Made by a program: the position numbers and the translations under genes
In this document: positions 25,001 to 33,126 of the stretch, piece by piece
How positions within the stretch are numbered: position 1 is the stretch's first letter
Layout: every line of letters starts with the position of its first letter
Source: Leucobacter massiliensis
Lineage (GTDB): Bacteria; Actinomycetota; Actinomycetes; Actinomycetales; Microbacteriaceae
NCBI RefSeq assembly: GCF_002982315.1
Contig: NZ_MWZD01000017.1
Span: 310,001-374,000 of the forward strand
DNA: 64,000 nt
Direction: 5' to 3'
Notes under the pieces: model-generated
The model's input: only the letters and a program-made list of their open reading frames with translations
What the model was told of the DNA's origin: nothing
Databases searched by the model: none

Positions 25001-25376
25001 CTGCCCCGCCGAGGAGACGCAGGCGCTCGCTCCGGGCGCCTCGGTGAGCTGCACCGCGAGCTACACGCCGAGCCTTGAAGACCAGGGCAACCTCGACGCC
25101 CTGGTCAACGTCGCCGTCGCGACCGGCAACCCGGGCGACCCGGAAAACCCTGAGGTGCGGTCCAACGAGGACGACGCCCAGGCCACCCCGGAGCCGATTC
25201 CGCCCGTCCCGTCCCGTCAGCCCCTGGCCACCACCGGCGGGAGCGGCCTGGCCGCACCGATGCTCGCAGGCATCGCACTGCTGACCGCAGGCGCAGCCAC
25301 GGTGCTGCTCGTAACACGCCGCCGCCACGCCGCGGACACCGTGCGCGAGTGCGCCGACGCCAAAGACTTCGTCTAG
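22017..25376 (+). CDS. Large DUF11-repeat cell-surface protein with LATTG sortase anchor
   Basis: A 1119-residue wall protein. A basic signal peptide (RFAASLLAGLMLAGTIPAVGV...ARAE) precedes an N-terminal domain of about 440 residues rich in Trp/Tyr, of no family I recognise. Five DUF11-type beta-sandwich repeats follow, starting near residues 469, 584, 711, 824 and 941; each has a YTFTVTNTGN-like strand, the V-E box, and a CPA...CTATYT cysteine pair. The end holds LATTG (from residue 1070), a hydrophobic helix and RRR, the signature for a class E-type sortase (LAxTG). The ATG at 22017 is preferred over 22011 because it sits 6 nt after AAGGAGG. Likely a fibrous adhesin or stalk. Confidence 0.85.
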   Translation: MRSTHHTADGPPRSARAKRGRSRRFAASLLAGLMLAGTIPAVGVTAATPARAETGYSSSSILGQGARPFFAYVKAGEYLWVKTDQETDYIKSQTGTEYSWSAGGRLYGPAAEDGVWQVYLATGDPDNPEGSWEIEARTGSSASTAVDGRVWTNRYYTRQTDGENPAQANLDFWMVNDTGYQYRVELRGFRGMNSVIQADAIGNMTEAGSCISAYESVEYRSGQEATMNCGDLYRIFFAQPAADLPATANMAGKTVYVAPPPLTKQGLEDESELSYVKAKPGSFAGTFTAKIPPRFEGNYVLQIDTNGNDSYGDPGDLSFPRSADGSGSYPFVWDGKDKSGKAVPVSGKKMNARILFSKVGEMHIIQRDVEGRDGIRVTRMNGDKPGDQTVSWDDSSLSKSNRSTVTAVLDAGDGVDSSGVVHGWDYDYSAGCHEMEDRCGAWGNNRSIDDWVVNAVDAKAEVQAFGGDPSIALEKTADRSSYSAAGEVVTYTFRVTNTGNLDLENVAVTETEFSGAGELSPVVCPATTLGAGAWMDCTATYTVQQADVERGTITNAALATGTPPGEDPVASRPDDVEIPAADRPVISLLKEIANPAAGSPGWSSSTSFEKDQTLEYRFTVKNTGNLTLTNIAVEEAAWNGSGSLFALACPADLVLPPGEATVCTATYTPASQEDVDRGTIDNTAVAHGDAVRHPDVTSDPSSAVAVAPHAPALQLVKTADKTEYTAPGEVITYTFTVTNVGNLTMRDIAVTETQFSGAGEMTPVACPADVVLAPAESTECTASYTVQQADLDRGEITNAATASGTPPDGPPVETPPSEVEVPGIQTPRLALDKTVDRDSYRVGDVLNYSFTVTNDGNVTVDEVSVEELDFTGAGEMSPVACPADVVLAPGESTVCTATYTATQADVDAGGIDNLAIAHGTDPGDTPVDSNEDPAEVPTVWESQLVLEKSIDQPTYQAGDTLTYTFTVTNTGTVTEYNVTVEEVSFNGSGTISEIACPAEETQALAPGASVSCTASYTPSLEDQGNLDALVNVAVATGNPGDPENPEVRSNEDDAQATPEPIPPVPSRQPLATTGGSGLAAPMLAGIALLTAGAATVLLVTRRRHAADTVRECADAKDFV

Positions 25377-25388
25377 GTGAGCAAGCAT

Positions 25389-25429
25389 GAGCTGAGGCCC
25401 CGGCCGCCCCGCGGCCGGGGCCTCAGCTC
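25389..25429 (+). terminator. Terminator after the DUF11-repeat gene
   Basis: A perfect 19-bp G/C stem (25389-25407 with 25411-25429) with a 3-base loop, starting 12 bases after the stop codon. Confidence 0.85.
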
Positions 25430-25619
25430 TGTCCGTGCCACGCCCGAGCTTTGCGAGCGAAGGCGGAGTTTCGCCTCTCCGGCGAGGAGCGTGACCGGTG
25501 ACAGGCGAAGCGACGAGATGATCAATCGGGAAGCGCAGACGTGCAGTGGGAATGCAGCACCCGCAAACCGAATTCATAGGCTGAGGGTTCATGCTGGACG
25601 TACAGGAAGGGAGTCTCCG

Positions 25620-27338
25620 ATGACCAACACCCCCGAATACGACCAGCAGGGCTCGCAGGGCGCCTCCGCGTCCGCGGGCGGCGCCGACGCCACCGCGTCG
25701 TTCCCGCCCGCGGCCGGGGGTGCCGCGCCCCAGAGCACGGACGGCACCTGGCCGCAGGCCGCGGTTCCAGGTCAGCAGCCGACGCAGCCCACGGTTCCGC
25801 TCCCCGGCGCGGGCGCGGCGCACGATCTCACCAGGCCGGCCGCCGCCCAGCAGCCCCACCACCCCGACCCGGCCCAGCACTCCGGGTATCCGCAGACGGA
25901 ACAGCAGCCGTACCCGGTTTCGCAGCCGGCGCCGCACGGCCATCCGCAGCAGCAGGCGCCAGGGCACGACTCCGGCTCGCACCTCCCGCAGCACCAGTTC
26001 GCCTCTGCGTCCCAGCAGCCGCTCGGAGCGGAGCACCCGCACACCGTTCCCCACGGCCTCGGCGCCGGCGCGCATGAGCAGGACCATCGTCACCAGGCCC
26101 AGCCGAAGAGCCGTGCAGGCGCGCTCCTCGCCGGCCTCGCGGCCGGTGCCCTGATCGGCGGGGTGGTCGGTGGCGGGGTCGCTGCGGTCGTGGCCTCCAA
26201 CATCGGACCCCAGAGCAACGCCGCGGGTGGCGGAGGGTCGATCACGCTCAACAACGCCGAGAACGCGACGGCGATCTCCGGGGTCGCCGCGGTCGCCACA
26301 CCGAGCGTCGTCACGCTTGAGGTGTCGAGCAGCTCCGCAGCGGGTTCCGGCTCTGGTGTGATCTTCAGCGAGGACGGATACATCGTCACGAATGCGCACG
26401 TGGTCACCCTCGACGGGGCAGCCGAGGAGGGCGCGACCATACGCGTCAAGCTGAGCGACGGCCGCATCTTCGACGGCGAGCTCGTCGGTGTCGACCCGTA
26501 CGCCGACCTCGCCGTGGTCAAGATCGACGCGGATGGGCTGACGCCCATCAAGGTCGCCGACTCCGACAAGCTCGACGTGGGAGACCTGACGGTCGCGATC
26601 GGTGCGCCGCTCAACCTGCCCAACACGGTCACCAGCGGCGTCGTGAGCGCGCTCAACCGCGGCATTTCCGTGGGCAGCCCGCTCATCCCACAGAACCCCT
26701 CCACACCCGACGACGGTGGCCAGGGCGGCGACGGAGGCGAAGGAGGCGACGGCGGCAACGGGTTCCCCTGGGACTTCCGCTTCGGCCTGCCCGACGAGCA
26801 GCAGCAGCCTCAGCAGAGCACGGGCGGCACCGTCACCCTCCCCGTCATCCAGACCGACGCCTCGATCAACCCCGGCAACTCCGGAGGCGCGCTCCTCAAC
26901 GGCAACGGCGAGTTGATCGGGATCAACGTCGCCATCGCCTCGACGGCGGCCTCGGGGGAGACGGCGGGCAGCGTCGGCCTCGGCTTCGCCATCCCGTCGA
27001 ACCTCGCGAGCCGCGTTGCCGAGCAGATCATCGCAGGGGAGCAGCCCTCGCACGGGCTGCTCGGTGCCTCGGTCGGCGATTCCTCGCAGGATACGGACGC
27101 TGACGCGAACGTGGCCGGCGGCCTGCTGGTCGACGTGACCCGAGGCGGCGCGGCCGACAAGGCCGGCCTGCGCGCGGGCGACGTGATCACCGCGGTCGAC
27201 GGGGTCCCCGCAGTCGACGGCACCTCGGTCTCCGCGCTGATCCGCCTGCATCCCGGCGACAGCAAGGTGACGATCGACTACAGCCGCGACGGCAGGGCCG
27301 GGCAGACGGAGGCCACGCTCGGCACGCTGGAGTGGTGA
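25620..27338 (+). CDS. HtrA/DegP-type membrane-bound serine protease with PDZ domain
   Basis: A 572-residue envelope protease. The first 160 residues are a cytoplasmic Pro/Gln/His-rich tail; one membrane helix follows (GALLAGLAAGALIGGVVGGGV, about 166-190). The trypsin-like domain has the full triad: His260 in IVTNAHVV, Asp296 in YADLAVVKID and Ser421 in NPGNSGGAL. A Gly/Asp-rich loop (DDGGQGGDGGEGGDGGNG) is inserted before the serine. A PDZ domain (about 480-570, GLRAGDVITAVDG) ends the protein. It would degrade or refold misfolded exported proteins. ATG at 25620 is taken; the frame is open upstream but without coding character. Confidence 0.92.
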   Translation: MTNTPEYDQQGSQGASASAGGADATASFPPAAGGAAPQSTDGTWPQAAVPGQQPTQPTVPLPGAGAAHDLTRPAAAQQPHHPDPAQHSGYPQTEQQPYPVSQPAPHGHPQQQAPGHDSGSHLPQHQFASASQQPLGAEHPHTVPHGLGAGAHEQDHRHQAQPKSRAGALLAGLAAGALIGGVVGGGVAAVVASNIGPQSNAAGGGGSITLNNAENATAISGVAAVATPSVVTLEVSSSSAAGSGSGVIFSEDGYIVTNAHVVTLDGAAEEGATIRVKLSDGRIFDGELVGVDPYADLAVVKIDADGLTPIKVADSDKLDVGDLTVAIGAPLNLPNTVTSGVVSALNRGISVGSPLIPQNPSTPDDGGQGGDGGEGGDGGNGFPWDFRFGLPDEQQQPQQSTGGTVTLPVIQTDASINPGNSGGALLNGNGELIGINVAIASTAASGETAGSVGLGFAIPSNLASRVAEQIIAGEQPSHGLLGASVGDSSQDTDADANVAGGLLVDVTRGGAADKAGLRAGDVITAVDGVPAVDGTSVSALIRLHPGDSKVTIDYSRDGRAGQTEATLGTLEW

Positions 27339-27366
27339 GTCTCAGAAGCCGCTGACCCCTTCGCGC

Positions 27367-27406
27367 GCGGGCGCCGCGGACCCCTCGGGGCATCCGCGGC
27401 GCCCGC
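27367..27406 (+). terminator. Terminator after the htrA-type gene
   Basis: GCGGGCGCCGCGGA (27367-27380) pairs perfectly with TCCGCGGCGCCCGC (27393-27406). Confidence 0.8.
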
Positions 27407-27484
27407 CGTCGCACGGAGCTCCGCGCCGGATTCACACCGCTCGCGAGTCCCCTCTGCCGCGGCGGGACCGCTGCCGAAATGGCT

Positions 27485-27490
27485 TACAGT
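27485..27490 (+). promoter_or_regulatory. -10 hexamer for a leaderless transcript (double glycerophosphotransferase)
   Basis: TACAGT lies 6 nt before the GTG at 27497, the spacing shared by several genes in this window. It favours GTG 27497 over the upstream ATG 27479, which would precede the transcription start. Confidence 0.5.
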
Positions 27491-27496
27491 GGTGGG

Positions 27497-29866
27497 GTGA
27501 GCAGCCCAGGATTCACCTTCGCGAGTGGAAACCTCAGCAAGCTCCTCGCCATTCCCCGTTACCTGCTCGCCGCCCTGCTGTCCTGGTTCGTCCCCAGGGA
27601 CCCCCGTCGCTGGGCGTTCGGGAGCGGAGTGGGCGTGGGGGAAGGCGCCCTCGCCGTCGCGCGTGTCCTGCGCCGCGACGATCCCGAGGCCGCCATTGTG
27701 TGGCTCGTCGCCGACGAGGCCGAGGCGGATGCCGCCCGCGCCGAAGGCTTCGAGCCGGTGCACCGGCGATCTCGCGCCGGCTTCTGGGCGACGCTGCGTG
27801 CCGGGCAGATCGTGGTCACGCACGGACTCGGCGACGTCAACCGCTTCGGCGTCACCGGCGCCACGGTGGTGCAGCTCTGGCATGGTGCGCCCCTCAAGCG
27901 GCTCCACCTCGACTCGCCCGTCACCACGGAGCTGCGCGCACCGGCGCCCATCCGCGCCGTCCTCCGGCGCATGTACCTTGCGGGATCCCGCGAGGTCGAC
28001 CTCTTCGTGGCAGGCTCGCCGATCGCCGCGGAGCGCCTCCGCTCCGCCTTCCGCGTCGTACCGGGCAAGGTGCGCGTGCTCGGCGATCCGCGCGACGACG
28101 CGCTCGCGGCCCAGGCGCGCGAGCCGATGCTCGCTGAGCGCGCCCGGGGGGAGTTGCGCCGGATCCTGGCGGAGGCGGGCACCGAGATCCCCGCTGACGC
28201 CACCCTGCTGCTGTACGCCCCGACGTGGCGCGACGGCGAACCCGACCCGGCCGTACCCGACGAGGCGGAGGCGGAGCTGCTGCGTGCCGCACTCGAACAG
28301 AGCGGCGCCCACCTGCTCGTGCGCCGTCACCCGCTCGGGCGAGGCACGAGCGACGGGCTCCTGGGCGATCGCATCCACGCCCTCGGCAGCGATCTCCTGC
28401 GCGACCCGACGCCGCTGCTGGGAGGCGTCGACGCGGTGATCACCGACTACTCATCGATCGCGCTGGACTTCGCGCTGCTCGGCCGGCCGATCGTCTGGTT
28501 CGCCCCCGACCTTGAACGCTACGGTGCGAGCCGCGGCCTTTACGAGCCCCTCGAAGTGACGAGCGCCGGGCGCGTGCTGCGCGACTGGGGAGCCGTGGCG
28601 GCACGGATCGTCGAGCTCGCACCGGGATCCCGGGAGGCGCGCCTCGCCGGGGCGGAAGCCCGAGCTCTGGCGGCCCGCTACCACGCGCACCCCGAGGGAG
28701 GGGCGGCCGAACGGGTGCTCGCCGAGATCCGGCGGCTGCGGAGGCCCGCGCGCGAGCTCGTCGTCCCCGGAGCGGTCTTCTTCGAGAGTTTCTACGGGCG
28801 CCAGATCGGCTGCAATCCGCTCGCCATCGACCGGGAGATCGCCGGCCGCTTCCCCGGCGTCACGCGCTACTGGAGCGTCACGAGCGAGACGCAGCAGGTC
28901 CCGCCGGGAGCGATCCCCCTGCTCGTCGGCGGGCGCGAGTGGCTTGCGGCGCGCCGCACCGCCCGCCTCCTCGTCGTCAACGACTGGCTGCGTTTCGGCT
29001 TTCGCAGGGCACGGGGGCAGACGGTCCTGCAGACGTGGCACGGCACCATGCTCAAGCACCTCGCTCTCGGCAGGCCCGATGTCGGCCTGCGCACGCGCAT
29101 CGCGATCCGCCGCGAGAGTCGCAGGTGGAGCCTCCTGCTGTCGCAGAACGACCACTCGAGCGGCCAGTTCCGCAGCAGCTACGCCTATCGCGGGGAGATC
29201 CTCGAGCTCGGCTACCCCCGTGACGACCGGCTCGCCCGCTCCGTGGCGGGGGACCGGCCGAACCCGGTCGCCGTCCGGGCTGCGCGTGCGGCGCTCGGGA
29301 TCGACGCAGACGCGCGGGTCCTCGCCTACGCGCCGACGTGGCGCGACGGCGGCCTGACGCTCGTGGACGAGCTCGACGTCCGCCGCCTCGCCGAGGAGCT
29401 GGGGGACGAGTGGGTCGTCGTGGCCCGCGGTCACACGCGCACGCACGCCTTCGGTGCCTACGGCGGAGCGCGCGTGATCGACGCCTCTCGTCACCCGGAC
29501 GTCAACGACGTCATCCTCGCCGCGGATCTCCTGGTCACCGACTACTCCTCGATCATGTTCGACGCCGCCGTGGCGCGCGTGCCGATGGCGTTCTTCGTGC
29601 CCGATCTGGCCGCCTACCGCGATCGGGAACGCGGTTTCACCCTCGACTTCGAGCGGGAGGCTCCCGGGCCGCTCCTGACGCAACGCGAAGCCCTCGTCGC
29701 GCGCGCGCACGAACTCGCCTCCGAGGGCGCCGAGGCCGAGTGGCTCCGCGCCTGCGCCGGCCGCGCCGCGGAATGGCGCGCCCGCTATGCGCCCCACGAC
29801 GACGGCCACGCCGCCGAGCGCGTGGTCGAGGTACTCGCGGAGCGGGGTGCTCTGCCCCGCGAGTAG
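27497..29866 (+). CDS. Tandem two-domain CDP-glycerol glycerophosphotransferase (TagF-like)
   Basis: A 789-residue enzyme with two complete glycerophosphotransferase domains in one chain. Domain 1 shows VVQLWHGAPLKRL, LLYAPTWRDG and VDAVITDYSSIALDFALLGRPIVWF; domain 2 (from about residue 425) shows VLQTWHGTMLKHLALG, LAYAPTWRDGG, GHTRTH and AADLLVTDYSSIMFDAAVARVPMAFF. The His in WHG and the DYSS loop are those used by TagF to transfer glycerol-phosphate (or related polyol-phosphate) units to a growing teichoic acid at the inner membrane face. Two intact domains suggest alternate linkages or priming plus extension. An alternative ATG at 27479 exists. Confidence 0.85.
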   Translation: MSSPGFTFASGNLSKLLAIPRYLLAALLSWFVPRDPRRWAFGSGVGVGEGALAVARVLRRDDPEAAIVWLVADEAEADAARAEGFEPVHRRSRAGFWATLRAGQIVVTHGLGDVNRFGVTGATVVQLWHGAPLKRLHLDSPVTTELRAPAPIRAVLRRMYLAGSREVDLFVAGSPIAAERLRSAFRVVPGKVRVLGDPRDDALAAQAREPMLAERARGELRRILAEAGTEIPADATLLLYAPTWRDGEPDPAVPDEAEAELLRAALEQSGAHLLVRRHPLGRGTSDGLLGDRIHALGSDLLRDPTPLLGGVDAVITDYSSIALDFALLGRPIVWFAPDLERYGASRGLYEPLEVTSAGRVLRDWGAVAARIVELAPGSREARLAGAEARALAARYHAHPEGGAAERVLAEIRRLRRPARELVVPGAVFFESFYGRQIGCNPLAIDREIAGRFPGVTRYWSVTSETQQVPPGAIPLLVGGREWLAARRTARLLVVNDWLRFGFRRARGQTVLQTWHGTMLKHLALGRPDVGLRTRIAIRRESRRWSLLLSQNDHSSGQFRSSYAYRGEILELGYPRDDRLARSVAGDRPNPVAVRAARAALGIDADARVLAYAPTWRDGGLTLVDELDVRRLAEELGDEWVVVARGHTRTHAFGAYGGARVIDASRHPDVNDVILAADLLVTDYSSIMFDAAVARVPMAFFVPDLAAYRDRERGFTLDFEREAPGPLLTQREALVARAHELASEGAEAEWLRACAGRAAEWRARYAPHDDGHAAERVVEVLAERGALPRE

Positions 29867-29924
29867 GTGCGGGAAGCGCGACGGCCCGGGCGGGCGATCC
29901 TGCCGCCGGGGAGCCGCGCGCCGC

Positions 29925-30923
29925 TCAGATCCGCGAGCGGTCGACGACCCGGCCGCCGCCCAGCAGGATCCCCCGGAGGAAACCGGAGCCCCAGCTCAGG
30001 TGCATCGTGACGAGCGCCGCGGCGGTGAGGACGCGGTCCCGCGCCCCCCGCTGCCCGGGGATCCGGAGCACGGCCACCGCGATCCCGAGCGCGTACAGCG
30101 CGAGCGGCGCGAGCAGCACGGCCCAGCCGGAGGCCAGCGGAAGGAACCCGAGAGCGCCGAGCGCGAGCGCCACCAGGCTCGTCGCGATCCCGAGCACGAG
30201 CGCCCCGGGCACGAAGAACCGCCAGGGGTTCTCGCGGCCGTAGCGGCGGACGAGCACGGCGCGCCAGGTGCCGGTGGCGAAGAACTGGCGAGCGAGGTCC
30301 CCGAGCGAGGCGCGCGGCCAGTAGGTCACGCCCAGTGCGGGCTCGAACCACACGGTGTAGCCGGCCCGGCGCAATCGCAGGTTCAGCTCCCAGTCTTCGC
30401 CACGCAGGATCGCCGGGTCGTAGCCGCCGACCGCGTCGAGGGCCTCCCGCCGGAAGATGCCGAGGTAGGCGGACTCCGCCGGGCCCGCGCGGCCGTCGCC
30501 GTGGTACGCCCCCCCACCCAGCCCGAAGGGGCTGTTGTAGCCGCGAGCGATCGCCCGCTGCACGGGTCCGCGGCCGGCGGCGCGCATGATGCCGCCCACG
30601 TTCGCGGCCCCCTCGCGCTGGAGCGCGGCGATCCCGAGCCGCGTGTAGTCGGGGGTGAGCTCGGAGTGCGCATCGACCCTGACCACGATGGGGTGGCGGC
30701 TCGCGGCCCCCGCGGGGTTGAGCCCCGCCGGAATGTCTCGCTCGGGGTGGGGCACGAGCCGCACCCGCGGATCCTCGGCGGCGAGTCTTCGCGCGATGTC
30801 GTCGCTGCGGTCCCGCGAGGGGCCGAGGGCGAGCACGAGCTCCTTCTCGCCGGCGTAGTCCTGAGCCAGGATGGTGCGCACCGCGGACTCCAGGAACGGT
30901 TCCTCGTTGAGGACCGGCATCAC
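29925..30923 (-). CDS. GT2 glycosyltransferase (ExoA-like) with C-terminal membrane helices; start unclear
   Basis: A family 2 glycosyltransferase: MPVLNEEPFLESAV (nucleotide-sugar strand), VVRVDAHSELT (DxD-like DAH), ESAYLGIFRREAL and GEDWELNLRLRRAG (the ED/acceptor region). The C-terminal 100 residues hold three or so membrane helices (GALVLGIATSLVALALGALGFL...). It likely adds sugars to a surface polymer. GTG at 30923 is the first start in frame, yet the frame upstream still reads a family-like ISPLPAQPPVSYV with no start codon. ATG at 30963 would reach it only if one base is removed, so a frameshift or error at the second codon is suspected. It is divergent from the next gene. Confidence 0.8.
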   Translation of the reverse strand: MMPVLNEEPFLESAVRTILAQDYAGEKELVLALGPSRDRSDDIARRLAAEDPRVRLVPHPERDIPAGLNPAGAASRHPIVVRVDAHSELTPDYTRLGIAALQREGAANVGGIMRAAGRGPVQRAIARGYNSPFGLGGGAYHGDGRAGPAESAYLGIFRREALDAVGGYDPAILRGEDWELNLRLRRAGYTVWFEPALGVTYWPRASLGDLARQFFATGTWRAVLVRRYGRENPWRFFVPGALVLGIATSLVALALGALGFLPLASGWAVLLAPLALYALGIAVAVLRIPGQRGARDRVLTAAALVTMHLSWGSGFLRGILLGGGRVVDRSRI

Positions 30924-31039
30924 GTAGCTGACCGGCGGCTGGGCCGGCAGCGGGCTGATACATGAGCTGAATCAGGAAAGTATCTCTAAAAACGCGTAAA
31001 CGACGCTCCATAAGCAAGTCTCCCACAGCTGCGGCGGGC

Positions 31040-31045
31040 TACCCT
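31040..31045 (+). promoter_or_regulatory. -10 hexamer for a leaderless transcript
   Basis: TACCCT is followed after 6 nt by the ATG at 31052. An AT-rich stretch (30957-31020) lies upstream. Confidence 0.5.
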
Positions 31046-31051
31046 GGGGGG

Positions 31052-32275
31052 ATGCAACTGGCGAAGGATGCGAAGCGGGCGGTGCGCCTGACGCGACGGG
31101 TGCTCAAGGGAAGACGATCCTATTTCGAGCTGCGATCCCTGCTGGAGGAACGCGGGCCCCTCCCGGAGGGCCGCTACCGCGTCGGCGTCTACTTCGCCGA
31201 CAGCGACGTGAACATCTATCAGATGCGGCAGTGGTATGCGCCGCTGCGCGAGCTCTCACGCGAACTGCCGGTGCTCGTGCTGGCGCGCAATGCGGCCGGT
31301 GCGCTCCGCCTGAGCCGTGAGAGCGGACTCGACGTCGCCTTCGTGCAGAAGGTCACCGACATCGAGCGGGTGCTCGAGGAGCAGCCGCTCGAGGTGATCC
31401 TCTACGTGAACCAGAACACGCGCAACTTCCAGATGATGCGCTACGGCCGGCGGTGGCACGTGTTCGTGAACCACGGCGAGAGCGACAAGATGTACATGAC
31501 GAGCAACCAGCACAAGGCGTACGACTACGCCTTCGTCGCGGGTGACGCGGCACGCGAGCGCCTGTCGCGCGCGCTCTGGGAGTACGACGTGGAACGGCGC
31601 ACGATCCCGATCGGACGGCCGCAGGCCGATCACCTGGGTGGGCGCCCGCCCTTCGAGCCCGACGGGCGCACCGTGGTCCTGTACGCGCCGACCTGGGAGG
31701 GGGACCGGCCCGCGGCCAGCTACGGCTCCGTGCTCACGCACGGCGAGACGCTCGTGCGCGCGCTCGTCGCGAGCGGCAGGCACCGCGTGGTGTACCGTCC
31801 CCACCCGCGCAGCGGCGTCGTCGATCCGGCCTTCGGTGCGGCCAATCGCCGCATCATCGCCATGCTCGAGGAGGCGAACGCGAAGGATCCCGCCGCCCGG
31901 CACGTCTTCGATGACGCCCCGACGCTCGGCTGGCAGCTCAGCCTCCCGGACGTGGCGATCTGCGACATCTCGGCGATGGTCTACGATCGCTTGGCGACGG
32001 GCAAGCCGCTGATGGTGACGAGGCCGACTGCGCCCGATGCGGTCGTCGACGAGGGCGGCTATCTCAGCGTCTGCGAGTGGCTGGGAGCCGCCGAGGCGCC
32101 GGACATCGTCGCGCAGCTGGACCGGGTGATCGGCGACTCCGCGGCGCGTGAACGGCTCGGCACCTGGTCGCGGCACTACTTCGGCGACACCAGTCCGGGC
32201 GCCCCGACTGCCCGCTTCCACGCGGCGATCCGTGAGCTGCTGGCGCGCGCCGAGGAGTGGCGCTCGCGCGGCTGA
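31052..32275 (+). CDS. CDP-glycerol glycerophosphotransferase family protein
   Basis: A 407-residue single-domain relative of TagB/TagF. It shows the family signatures in order: WHVFVNHGESDKMY (the H-G element), ADHLGG, VVLYAPTWEGDRP, VVYRPHPRSG and LPDVAICDISAMVYDRLATGKPLMV (the D-S-A-M loop in place of DYSS). The first 35 residues are basic and probably lie on the membrane face. It would transfer a polyol-phosphate during teichoic acid priming or side-chain addition. It lies next to the GT2 gene and the TagGH-type exporter genes, which supports one polymer pathway. Confidence 0.8.
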   Translation: MQLAKDAKRAVRLTRRVLKGRRSYFELRSLLEERGPLPEGRYRVGVYFADSDVNIYQMRQWYAPLRELSRELPVLVLARNAAGALRLSRESGLDVAFVQKVTDIERVLEEQPLEVILYVNQNTRNFQMMRYGRRWHVFVNHGESDKMYMTSNQHKAYDYAFVAGDAARERLSRALWEYDVERRTIPIGRPQADHLGGRPPFEPDGRTVVLYAPTWEGDRPAASYGSVLTHGETLVRALVASGRHRVVYRPHPRSGVVDPAFGAANRRIIAMLEEANAKDPAARHVFDDAPTLGWQLSLPDVAICDISAMVYDRLATGKPLMVTRPTAPDAVVDEGGYLSVCEWLGAAEAPDIVAQLDRVIGDSAARERLGTWSRHYFGDTSPGAPTARFHAAIRELLARAEEWRSRG

Positions 32276-32367
32276 GGGGCGGAACGACAGGGCGGGGCTC
32301 GCCCGCGTCCGCGAGACGGCCTGGTGACGTGCCGGCCCCGCTGCGGGAGCCGGAGCCGACGTCGTCG

Positions 32368-33126
32368 CTACGCCGGGTGGTCCCGGTTGTAGCGTTCGAG
32401 CACCTCGTCGATGGGGCCGTCGAGCGCGAGCCGGCCGCCGTCGAGGTAGAGTCCGCGGCTGCAGAAGCGGCGCAGATCTCGTTCACTGTGCGAAACCAGG
32501 AACAGCGTCTTGCCCTCGGCCAGCAACTGCTCGATGCGGCGGTAGCACTTCGCCCTGAAAGCCCGGTCGCCCACCGCGAGCACCTCGTCGACGAGCAGCA
32601 CGGGCTCGTCCAGCTGTGAGATCAGCGAGAATGCGACGCGCACCTTCATGCCGCTCGACAGATGCTTGAAGGGAGTGTCGACCACCTCCTCGGCCTCAGC
32701 GAAAGCGATGATCTCGTCGAAGCGGTCCGCGATCTGGCGCCTGCTCAGGCCGTGCAGCCCTGCCGCGAGCTGCACGTTGTCGCGCACGGTGAGATCGCCG
32801 ACGAAACCGCCGGTGATCTCGATCAGCGGTGCCACCCCGGCGCGCACCCGCACGCGGCCCTCGTCAGGGAACAGCACGCCGGCGACGAGCTTCAGCAGCG
32901 TCGACTTGCCCTGGCCGTTCCGCCCGACCACGCCGATCGCCTCGCCCGCGCGCACCTCGAAGGAGACGCCGCGCAGCGCCCAGAACTCGCCCGGCCGGCT
33001 GCGCCGAGCGCGACTCGAGAGCAGGTCCTTGAAACTGCGCCGCGAACCTCGATTGCGCCGGAACCGCACGCCCAGATCACGGGCGGAGATGATCGCCTCG
33101 TCGTGTGCCGTCGTCTGGCCGGTCAT
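32368..33126 (-). CDS. TagH-type ABC transporter ATP-binding protein (polymer export)
   Basis: A 252-residue ATPase. Walker A is GRNGQGKST, the signature is LSSGMKVRVAFSLI and Walker B is PVLLVDEVLAVGD, with a switch His in LVSHSERDL. The N-terminal RRNRGSRRSFKDLL and the GVAPLIEITGGF motif are those of TagH/Wzt-type subunits, which drive export of lipid-linked teichoic acid or O-antigen-like polymers. The ATG at 33126 overlaps the permease stop (TGATG). It is short, without the extra C-terminal carbohydrate-binding domain found in some Wzt proteins. Confidence 0.9.
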   Translation of the reverse strand: MTGQTTAHDEAIISARDLGVRFRRNRGSRRSFKDLLSSRARRSRPGEFWALRGVSFEVRAGEAIGVVGRNGQGKSTLLKLVAGVLFPDEGRVRVRAGVAPLIEITGGFVGDLTVRDNVQLAAGLHGLSRRQIADRFDEIIAFAEAEEVVDTPFKHLSSGMKVRVAFSLISQLDEPVLLVDEVLAVGDRAFRAKCYRRIEQLLAEGKTLFLVSHSERDLRRFCSRGLYLDGGRLALDGPIDEVLERYNRDHPA

